64,000 bases of DNA from Brasenia schreberi (lineage: Eukaryota; Streptophyta; Magnoliopsida; Nymphaeales; Cabombaceae), in assembly GCA_036023115.1 (NCBI GenBank), contig JAYKKT010000090.1, positions 28,541,501 through 28,605,500 of the forward strand, in the 5' to 3' direction. The first letter of the stretch is position 1. Each line of letters starts with the position of its first letter. The notes below the pieces were generated by a model. The model was not told where the DNA came from and ran no database searches. It saw only the letters and a program-made list of their open reading frames with translations. Of this stretch, positions 38,716 to 49,900 are shown in pieces. The position numbers and the translations under genes are program-made.

Positions 38716-38965
38716 AAGTGAGATGCATTTTTATTTCACGTCAACAAAGTACTTTTATATATACAACGAAAGACTCAAGAATTTTTAAGATTTCAAGTGA
38801 GATGCATTTCTATTTCACGTCAAAAAGTACTTTTATATATACAATGAAAGACTCAATAATTTTTAAGTTTTAAAGTGAGATGCATTTCTATTTCACGTTA
38901 ACAAAGTACTTTTATATATAAAACGAAAGACTCAAGAATTTTTAAGATTTCAAGTGAGGCATACC
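38716..38965. repeat. Minisatellite of three ~79-bp units
   Basis: Units start at 38716, 38795 and 38873 (AAGTGAGATGCATTTYTATT) and run through TACTTTTATATATA...GAAAGACTCAAGAATTTTTAA. A truncated fourth start is at 38952. Units differ by a few substitutions and indels. Confidence 0.9.
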
Positions 38966-39469
38966 TTCTCTTACCCTACCGCCATAATCAGCTAGCGCTA
39001 GCTTGGTTCGTTCATATAGAAAACTAGCAAGCTAGCGGCCCATTTACCACCGCTAAAAAAGGGAAACTTATTGAAGATTTATGGACTGTCTTCTTTATTT
39101 GAATGCATTTATAGACGTTTAATTTTGAAAATGACATTCGTGTCAATTTCGTGGACAGCAACTCTCTTGCCAAAACAAGTTCTTAAACTCAATTCCCAGT
39201 ATAAAAAAGAAAACCTCATCCACACATATTTTTTACCACACAACAATTAAAAACTGCACTAACATGTGTGGTTATGTGAAATATATACCTTCTTGGGGAG
39301 TTGTTGGGAAAAAAGTCAATCAGCTAAATATGGTATTTAAAACATTACGGGTATGCTAATTCAATTGAAGGGGTCTGCTTGGTAACTAGTAAAGGAGAAA
39401 TCTTACTCATGTTTGTGAGTAAATATTTACCACTTTAACTTATTTCCATGTCTTGAGTTTTTCTAATGG

Positions 39470-39565
39470 TACAATGGGAGTCTGAAGTCAGATGCACGCC
39501 CAAGGTATCAAACTCATGACCTTCAATTTGTGAGTCGACCTCCTAACCAAGTGAGCTGTCGCTCG
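39470..39565 (-). mobile_element. tRNA-derived SINE, group 2 (minus)
   Basis: In reverse complement: GACAGCTCACTTGGTTAGGA, then GGTCGACTCACAAATTGAAG, GGTCATGAGTTTGATACC and GGGCGTGCATCTGACTTCAG. It carries the A and B boxes with one change in the B box (GTTTGATAC). Confidence 0.7.
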
Positions 39566-40684
39566 TTGTGTTAATCTTGAGCTTTTATTTAGGTAAAGAT
39601 TTGCCCATGTACGGATAATACATGTGTAGCACTAAGTCAATTGAATTTAAAACCAAACAAAAAAAACACATTAGGTGGGACTGACTACTCAGACTTTAGG
39701 TGTTGTTGTATTTGACTTTAGGTTATATTAACATTTAATTTCAAAATTTAAGATTTTTCTTTAATGCTTTAAGCAATTTGTCAACCTAGTTTGAATTATT
39801 CACAATCTAATTTCTCATGCCTTTTCGTTGAAGTGTATCTAGACAGTCCCATCAATCTTTAACTTATTTCAAGTATTTTTTTCTTATTACATGATTGCAT
39901 CTATTTTTTTTCTATAGTAGCGTAATTATAGATCAAGTCCTTCCTTATATGACTTCACGCAAATACATAGGTGAACTTCCTCGTCCAATATCAAATCCAA
40001 CTAAATGTGATTTGGAATAAAAATTTGATCTTTCATGAGCGGAATTTCGTGTTTCGGGTTGTAGTTGTGTCATTGCTTGCTCGTGTCAAGAAAAGCCACC
40101 CGATGATGACTAGATAGTTCAAATGTGATGTCATGAACAACAAACAAATCCTTTGACGAGACTACGAGAGAAAAATGTAAGGAATGATGCCAACAAAAAG
40201 GTAAATTTAGTGAAACATGTTTAAAGTGGTTTAGACATTTAAAGAGATAATAATTAAGTATTGTTTGTGCGAAAATATTTTAAAACAGGCTATATAGTTT
40301 CTGCGAACATTTATGACAAAAGATATAGTATGATACTGGCAACCAATTCCGTGTTTAAGGTCCATTTGTGTCGTGTGGTTCCTTATTGGTGCCAAAAGCA
40401 GGTAACTCGATTTATTTTCTCATGTTGTTTTGGATGAGACACGAACGTGTACGGGTTGCGTTGATGCAAGTCTCGTGTCGTATCTTGTAGCCAATTAATC
40501 GGACCAAGTTGTTTGTCCCCCTTTCTCTAAACATCGAAAAAGCTTTTCACGTCATTTCTGTGAATACCTGATCAGTTGGACCAGCATTTCGCAAATCGAT
40601 GAATTGTATTCACTTTTTGTCATTAAACAAGAAATTGAGGACGAGGAAGAAGTCGCATTAGAATGTGGCGCTTATCATGCTGAG

Positions 40685-40686
<2 letters not shown>
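39566..40686. other. Region upstream of KAPP, no gene recognised
   Basis: AT-rich sequence. About 40160-40330 faintly resembles a very degraded RTE tail (AAGTGGTTTAGACATTTAAAG compared with AGGTGGTTTGGACATG), but the match is too short to call. The last few hundred bases are presumably the KAPP promoter. Confidence 0.4.

Positions 40687-40714
<28 letters not shown>
40687..40714 (+). repeat. (CT)n tract in the KAPP leader
   Basis: About 14 CT units lie 230-260 bp upstream of the proposed KAPP ATG, resembling the tract before the ARIA-type gene. Confidence 0.85.
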
Positions 40715-40719
<5 letters not shown>

Positions 40720-40943
40720 ACTCATAAATTATTTGCAGAAACAGGGCCCTCTTTTCCTTACTTCCCTCTCTGTCTCTTTCTCCATCGATAAACCAAACAA
40801 CGGAAGAGGAGAAGAGGGAGAGAGAGACGCCGATGCTTCTCTTCCCACGCGGAGACGACGGTGGTGGCGACGCATCGTCCCTCATTTTCCGGTCGATCGG
40901 GACAACGCGTTCATCCCTGACGTACGAACCTCTTTCGGCGGTG

Positions 40944-43900
40944 ATGGCCTTGCCTCCGGCAGAAAGCTTGATCCTCTGCGTCATTCTAGTTTTGTCCATC
41001 CTACTCATCCTCTTTCTCTTCTTCTGCAAGCCGTGGCGCTTCTTCTCCTTCCTGTCCCCGCGGACTGCGAAGGTGCAATGTTTCCTATTCGCCTGCATTT
41101 TCTTGTTAACTTCGTTGGAAGATCGTTTCTTTTTCAGTTTATGGGTTGGTGCGGTGATTTATGTTTTGTGTGGGCCGCTGGGGATTTTATGAGTTCCTTT
41201 TCTGGCTGGTTAGCTTCTGCGTGTGGGTGAATGTGGATTTTTCGAGCGAATCGTGGAATGTAGATGTAAATTTGTTCAATTCAGTACTACCTTCGGTTTC
41301 TGTAGAAAACTTGAGGTGAATGCTGACGTTCCTGGCCTCCGTTTTTGGTGGATCTTGCGGAGAAGGGGCCCCTTTACCTGTTCCATCTTGTATTTTTTAT
41401 AATATATAGGGGCTTGTTCTTTATTTTGCGACGCATTTCATCACTTCTTGGATGATACGATCGGCAATAGGTACTTCGTGGATTGTTCTTCCTTTTAGCG
41501 TTAGCTTTTTGTATGGGATTGTAACCTGTTATAGAAGTTTGGGAAGAAATCTGCTATATTGACCGCTTTAGATTCGGTGATTTGGTTTTTGTCGCTCTCT
41601 TTTCTTGGAAAGACCTTCAAATTATGACCTGGTTGCTTCCTAGTAGCAAGTTCTTGGTCATCCCATTCGCCTCATAGAGCACTACAACACGAAAGAGTGC
41701 CAAAAGCAACTCGAGAAACATAATGGTTCTTAATTATATGCTGACTCGGTCATCTTCATCAAAATCACCAATGCCGCTCCTTGCTTGACAGAGGATCGAA
41801 TAAGATGATGAAGACGTAGCTTTGAGTTGATCCTGGCAACCAATCTGTTAATTACATTTTCATACTTTCTCACGCTATTTGCACAATTCATAAATGCTTG
41901 CGTTCTAAAATCTTCTAGGAAAGTAACAGTGAGTGACATATATCGATTATCAATTCCTAAAGTTGTCTTTTCTTCATTTGGTTAGCTCCTTGATGATTGC
42001 ATGAAAGGTGATGCTACCATATGCGATTGCCTTGGACATTCAATAGAGGTAAACCCATTATGACCCATTCACGTGTATCCATAATGGGTTGTGTTTCTTC
42101 TAGATTCATTAAAATACAGTGAGTTTGAATTGTTAAAAACATGGATTAGTTTTCTCCAGGTGTAAGTTACGGAAAGTAATGTAACCAGAAATATTCCATT
42201 AAATGTTTAAAGGGCCTTCCTACATATTTAGGGGATGCTGTAGTTGACTTCATTTGTACAATCAGAAAGGTTTGTAGGGTTCAAGTATCAGGAAAACTCT
42301 AGATCTCCATGAATGAAATAACATGGTTAAGTAGTTCAAGTTGTGGACATACATTACCGAAAAATTAAAACTTGAGTTCGTAATAATCAGATTCCTCATG
42401 CCTCCACATGTAAATTTAGCATTGGCTGCACAGAAACTTTCAAGAAAAATAAAATGTATGAAGATCATTAACTTTTCTCTTATGCATATATGGCTTTTCT
42501 CGGGAATGGTTGTAATTGTTACTCACTTTCTTTTCTTTTGCTTCTCCTTATAATCATTCTACATCAACAGGCTAATGATCTCCAAGAGCCTCTCGTCACC
42601 AACAATCTGGATTTCCCTCAGAGCCAGAGTGCAAGTTCTGTGAGGAATCATGATTCAGAAGGACCCAGCAGCCTTGTTGAAGGAAGTTCCGCTGCATTCA
42701 GGCAATGTGAATATGGTGGAAGGCAGACCCCGTCATTGATGGCAGATGTAAACCCAGGTATGCCATGTTTTTCTTTTTGGCATTTCAAGATTGTTAGGCG
42801 GATGGTTTTGCTTTTCTTACATCCAACTGTATCCTCTTACTTGTTGCTGATTCATGCTTCATGGTTTTCCTCAGGCAGAGGTTTGATCTTGGATGTGCTT
42901 CCTCATCCTTCTCATGACCTTCAATTTGGTCAAACAATCAAAATTAATTGGTCTATTGAGAAGAGAAAACTTGCCCCAAAGGAAGAATCAAGTCTTGATT
43001 CCATTAACAGTGGTGATGATGTGAAAGATCAACCTCCCTTTGTGAAGAACGATCCTGTTCGAAGTAGTCTCCGATTCCTTAAGTGTTTTATGGATCATGC
43101 ATGTTTTCTGTTTGAATTCGTGTTTTCTGACTGATTTTATAGAGTGTCATCCAATCTTTTTGCTAGAATTGCAGGAAGTAGCATTGTTGTGGAGGTTATA
43201 TCTGGTCCTTCATCTGGACTTCGTTGTTCCCTGCAGTCATCTGACAATTCAAAATTGCCATTAACCATTGGCCGAGTCCCTGCAAGTGATCTAGTATTGC
43301 ATGATTCAGAAGTGTCTGGCAAACATGCCAGGATAAACTGGAACGCTAATGCGAGTGCTCTTCTGTCTGCCTGTGCATCTCTTTATCATTTTCTAAGTCT
43401 CCAGGAACTAGTTAATGATTGGTTGGTTGCTCACAATCTGAAGTTACATCTGACTTATCCTTTGCAGAAATCACGATGGGAACTATTGGACATGGGAAGT
43501 CTGAATGGGACAATCTTGAATTCACGTGCTGTCAACCTCCCAGATGCAGAACTAAGACAATGGAGTGAGCCAGTTGGACTTGAGAATGGGGATCTAATAA
43601 CTCTTGGCACTACCTCCAAATTGCTTGTAAGTTGACCTTTGGGCAACGTGAGATTTGCAGATCTGAAAAAATCTCATGTTACTAATTTATTATATGGGAA
43701 TGAAATGTTGCTTATTATTGATCCAGTTTCTCCTATTGTTAACTTGGTGTTAAAGTTTAGCTTCCTAGAAGAAGAAAGGTTCAGCTTGCTTTAGGCCTAT
43801 CTTTACACTTATCCAGTGTATATAAGTCTCGATGCATGACCCGTACTGTAAAGTATCATGATGTATGCTAACTTTTTCTAAAGCATTAAAAGAATAAATA

Positions 43901-46900
43901 AATTGGCAATGATACAGATAGGATATGCCCTTTCTATCTTATGATATGGTAGATACATCTGGGTCATTTGCAATGTGGTGTACTGAGGTCTGAACCTGCG
44001 TAAGATTCAAGTTGCTAATTTTCAGTCAAAAGTGCAGCACACTATGCTCCTATGTTACAATGGAATGCTTCCGTGGTATTTTTAAAATTTAACCAGCTCA
44101 GTCTCAGACATAAAGCCTCGCCTCATCATGCACAATTTTATTTGAGTCAGTGTATTCACTAACGGCAGTTCAGTTGTAGTCTTAGATAGGCTTAGCTACC
44201 ATAGGTTCACAAGTAGTCGTCACAATTCTAGGAAGTGAGAAGTGACAGGAATCATGACTCCCAGATGTCGGAGTTCCATCACCCTGGGCATGAAAAATCA
44301 GATTCCTTTTCATGAAAATCCCGACTCTTCAAAGAGTCTAACCTCCTTACATGTTTTTGATGGTTCAAATGACTAGGAATCTTGAGTTACATGTTTTTGC
44401 TTGTTCAAATGACTGAGAATCATGAGCCTGTGAACTCCAACTTCTCAAGTATCCTCAATGCCCTCAAGAGCTTAACTCTTATGCCCACACAACTTCACAT
44501 ATCATTCCTAAGTGATTTCTCATATTGCAAAATATTGTTTGGTTCTTGCTTCCCCAACTACGTGAAAGTTTAAAATGACTGCTTCCTGGTTCTGATTTGT
44601 GCATTGCTTTTTCAGTTCTCTTTGATAACTACAAACAACAACAACTAAGCCTTTTCCCATACAGTTCTCTTTGATAACTATGATCATTTAATTATGGGTC
44701 ATACATCTTTTACCATCTCATGCTAGTTATTAACTTTTTCTTATCTTCTGAAATAAATTTGGGTGTTGATGTTCTCTTTCTGTGATTTTAAGACTCTTCC
44801 ACGTGGTCAGGTTCGTATATATGAAGACAGTCTGCAACCAATTCCTTTTGGAGTAGGAATGGCATCTGATCCCATGGCTATGCGGAGAGGTGCAAAGAAG
44901 CTTCCCATGGAAGATGTAAGCTGTTGTGAATGGCCTTTGCCTGGAGTTGAGCAGGTACTTTTGCCATATTAGACACTTTCTGATGTCTTTGCTTGTACTT
45001 CTTACAACTTTTGTTTGTTGATACAGTTTGGACTCTTTGGGATCTTTGACGGTCATGGTGGCTCAGGAGCAAGCAAAGCTGCAAGCAAGTCAGTTTTTCC
45101 TCTTTCAGCACAGTTGATGCCTTCTTTTGTGATATTGATACCATCTGTGAGATATGGTTCTCTTCCTTCTGAATTCTTTTGTAAATCATAGATGACAAAC
45201 GAGTGGAGTCAAGTTTGTGTTTGTTGACTGAGTAGATTTCAATTGTTTCACATAATCTGTAGGTTTTGATTTGTATTCCCATTCTGACAATGTACAGATA
45301 TTCTATTTATTCTTTGTGTTAGACAGACTACTGGCACAGAAGGGTTGCATGTAATGTTAAAACTTAGAAGGCCACAATTATTTGAGGCCCTGGGATTGTT
45401 GTTTTAATGAGCAACCGCTTCTCACCCAAATAAATAGGAAGAAAATCATGAATATTCTCAGCCTGGCCAAGCAACCATGTATACAATACTTATCATCAAA
45501 AACTTACTGGGGCAAGCATGGACGAGCCTCATGCTTCAGGGACCAGTATCTTTTTCTCCTGGGGAAGTGCCTCCTTATTTTTGTCCGGAAATTTGCGAAG
45601 ATCATTTTGACATTGAGTCTGAGTTCATAGAAAACGTGAAACCTTCTCTTTTCAAGTAATTGCTTTTGGTTTCATTGTTATCTCAGTTCCTCTTTGTGTC
45701 TTCTATGTTGCTGTATTATATCCACCGTACTTCTAATGGACTATGGCCTAAACTGTTTGAATGCCTATATTGATAAAAACTCTAACATATTAGGGGATCA
45801 AAAGCATTCGCTTGTCTTTGATGCTGCACATTTCGAAAGGATTTGGTCAAATTCTATGTTGATTTTGAAGGCAATTCTGGATCTATGAACTTTTTACTTT
45901 GAAGATGATGAATGCGAATTGCAAAAGTTAGGTATACGCAGTTAACCTTTCTTAGGTTGTCACTAAGTTTCATCTTAATGGAGATGTACCAGTTAAATGG
46001 GTTGCAAAACATGGATTTCTTTCCAGTACCCCCAAAATTTTTGTGGTAGTAAAATGCGGTGAGCAGGTAGCTGCAGCTTTCTGTTTCATTTTTTTGATAA
46101 TTAAATCTTGGAGTTTCATTTCTTGGTGTTTTTTCTTTTCATAATCCACACTCTTTTTTCTTCTTGACTGATATCTTCATTTCTTCTTGTTAGAATGTGT
46201 TAACTGGCCCAGGTTTAGCAGTTTTGTTCAATGTTGTAAAAAGCGTATTAGTGCCTGTATCACACTGGGCACTGCCCATATCGTGATACAATGTATTTTT
46301 TAATTTCTAATTAAAAAAACGAAAAAATATTAAGAAATCCAAAAAAAGATGTAAAAATTGAAATTAACGAACAAAACATATATAACACAATCAACATTAA
46401 ACAAAATTGAATTCAAAAGCTGGATATGAAACAAATAATTCCTAATAAATGACTGAGTCTATGACCCTATAAGAATATTAAGAGAGATTGTGAGAAGAGA
46501 ATACTTTGAGGCGGAGCATAACAAAGTTAAATAACATCTCATAATGAACAATGATCTATAATGTGAATACTAATACCTTTAATCAATAACAAAGTTACAA
46601 TCATTCATACTATAACGTTATAAAGATATAATTACATTTACAACAATCATCCACAACCTGGATCATAATCAACAAAAGCATTGTAAGCGACATAGTTAGG
46701 ATCTCCATTACCTTCATCTATGTCACACAGGTGTGGGTGCGGGATACGGCAAATTTCAAAAATTTTGGGTGCGGTGACATGGCTAGGGTATATAATATAT
46801 AATATTCAAGCTACAACAAGTGAGACATCAATTAACATAAGTATATGACAATAGCAAGCACACAACTTTATATTAAAGCAAAACACATAAATGGTAAACA

Positions 46901-49900
46901 ACTACTAATTTCATCATAATACACAAATCAATCTTCACTATCGGGACCCATTTATCCAAAAAGACCCGAACTTCAAAATCGATACCATATTTTGAAGCGT
47001 GGAATATCTACATAAAAGGAAGTGAAGAAGGTTCGCGTTGAGATATTTTTCTATGTTCATTGGCAGAGTTTCATGGGAGATGATGGAAGACAAGCTGAAG
47101 GAGCATTTTGGAAACTATGGTGAGGTAACTCATGTGGTCATCATAGGTGATAAGGTCACGAGTCGACTAAGAGTCTTTGGTTTCATCGTCTTCACGGATT
47201 ACTCCATCTTTGATGGGGTTCTGCAGGATAAATACACCATAGACGGCAGAACCGTGAATTATAAAAAAAGTTTGCATTTTTTTGTTGACATGCCGTACCG
47301 ACACGGTGTCGGTGTCACACCCATGTCGAGGTCGACACTCCACCCCTTAGAAGTGTCTGTGTGACTTAGACCTTCATCTTCATCATCATCTCCAACTCTA
47401 AGTTCTGCTTCGGTTTGGAGTGTCTTTTAGTTTCAATCCTCTAAATTGATGGGAGACTCTTCCTTTTTGACCCAATCATCAAGAATATCAATATTTTCGT
47501 TGCTTAGCGGGTCATATAGCACCAATCCTTTCTTGTCCTTCTTGCATCATTTTGTATTTGTTTGTAAAGAAAGAATATCTATGTTATCAATTATATTAAA
47601 TACAATATAGTCATCAATCATTCATTATTAATAAGAAAGAACCTGAGAGAAACAATACATACTTTTAAAATTATTATCTTTGCCTTAACTTCATGTTATA
47701 TGTAATGTATACCACACGAGAAATACCACCAATCATTCATCCACTAGCATCTTTCTTGGTTCTCGTAAGGTGGTGTTTAATACGAGAAATACTACCATGC
47801 TTTACTGCATTGCAAAACATTTACTTGTTCACAAGCTTATAACCTTCATACACCGCAAAACATTTACTTGTTCACAAGCTTATAGCCTTCATACACCGGG
47901 TGTAATATTTTTATACCGGATCGACCCGATCACAAGCCATTAAGATGAGAGTGAACAATCAATAAGAAAAAAGGCCTTTTAGAGGTCAAGAATCACAAAA
48001 TCTATAAACCCTCCAAAATTTTCAAGTGAAGAATCGAGTAGAATGCAAAAGGAAAGGGATATACCACAGATTTGACAAAAGCCCCAGAGATGGGGAGTTG
48101 GATTGGGTGAAAAACTTGGAATCTTGTGAATCCGTAAGAACAAGAATGAAAAAAGGATTTGGATGTAAAGTAATGACGTGAAAAGGGTTTGGGAAGAAGC
48201 CTAAGTGATTTCTGCAACTTTGGATTCTCGGATTTTATACAAAAAAAAATCAACATCGACTCATATGATACGGGTTGTTTCGTACGATATGGTACGAAAA
48301 ATCGCTTATTGCAATATATGTGTCTATTGTATCGTATTCTCATACGATACATGATAAAATCATATCGTATACTACAATACAATACTATTTTTACAACATT
48401 GGTTTTGCTTGCTTATTCACCTTAACTTTTGTTTGTTGTGCTGTTCAGGATACTTCCAAATATGATTGCCAGCATTTTGGCAATTCCTGAAGTAAAAGCG
48501 CGTGTTCTTTCTGATAATGATGCTTCAGAAGTTCTTAGAGATGCATTTTGTCAAACAGAAGCTGCTCTGGATCATCAGTATGAGGTTTTTTTTCTCACTC
48601 AAAGTCTGCATTTTGTGGATCGTTCTCAATGCATCTTCTTGTAGCATGGGCTATGATGATATTCTATTTTTTTTGTGTTTGTAACGTCTCAAGCAATCAG
48701 GTAGCACCGCTTCTGAAGTTCTCTTCCTATAACAATCAAATGAAGAGCATAGACTTGGTAGTGAAACAATTCCCCTCCGAAAACAAAAACCTAAAGAAGG
48801 ATTCACATTGATTAAATTCAAATCCAAAACAAAGTGTTTTCCAACACAAGGTGGTTTCTAATAAGATACGACCAAAGGTATAAGACAGAACTATTCACGC
48901 CATCATCTGTTACAAGACATGGCTCGTAATTTATGATTTATCCCCTTTTGCAATTTGAGTGTGGGGGAAATGAGAACTGATAATTGATTCTTTCTCTCTC
49001 TCCATCGTTAAAACCAGCTCCCATACAAAATGTTGACCTTGGGGCTAGGCTGTTAGGTCTCTGAAGCTTTTTGGTACACGAGTGACTGCAAGAAATTGTA
49101 TACTTGTGTCCTGCTTTCTGCACAAATTTCTGATCCAGTGAAAGTTTTCAATCGAGTTATTTTGAGAACGAGAACAATATTGTGTTAGAATAATAAGTCG
49201 TCAAAATGGATTTCCTATATTCTAAAAGTGAAACCATTCTAATGACACATATGGGGTTCAGATTGATGCTCGTTCTGTACCATGGGTAAGTCATAATTAA
49301 TTTTCTTTTGGAAAGCTTTTGATGATAATTGGTTCTTGTTCCGTAATCAATTTTGGTCTGTTGCTCTAAGTTATTATTCTTAAAGCATAGACCATGTCTA
49401 ACACATTCTTCTAAGTCTCAATGCGCTTCTTTGTTAGGGTTGCTGCGCAACTGTCCTCTTGGTTTGGTCGGACTTGCTTGAAGGCTTCTTCGCACAATGT
49501 GCAAACGTTGGTGATTCGGCTTGCATGTTTAAGTAATTATTTGCTTGCTATTATTTTCTTTTATCTTTTTTGCTTTGATTTTGTTAATTAATAAGAACTT
49601 GCTCTATTGGTTTTCAAATCTCTCTGTTTGCTGTTTTATGGTTTTTCTGCTGCTGGTATCCATCATTGGTTTCATTTTTTTGTGAGCATGCTGGAGATGT
49701 CATTACAAATCATGCTTCTGATTGGAAATTTAGTTCTTCCAAAACTGTTGTATTTTGTCAAAACCCTCTGGTTGTAGAGACTAAAAACATAAAAACCTGG
49801 TTTTTGGGCAGAATTGTGTCATATTTGCATATTCTAGAGCTCTTTACTCAATGGTAATGCTTCATGTAGGGTTACCCTTGAGGTAGGCTGCTAAACGTTG

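Noticed and set aside
38716..38965. Regularly repeated units that could suggest a CRISPR-like array
   Set aside because: The repeats are contiguous 79-bp units without unique spacers, in a plant nuclear setting.
40160..40330. Possible degraded RTE tail upstream of KAPP
   Set aside because: Only about 20 bp resemble the RTE C-terminal region and the GTTGTT terminus is missing.
40604..41230. 208-residue plus frame and 126-residue minus frame over KAPP exon 1
   Set aside because: They are shadows of the KAPP first exon, leader (CT)n and intron 1. The frame with the membrane segment and CKPWRFF is the real one.
47053..47280. RRM open frame as an independent gene
   Set aside because: It lies wholly inside the TIR-bounded element, stops abruptly after one domain and has a weakened RNP1 motif, so it is treated as a captured fragment.
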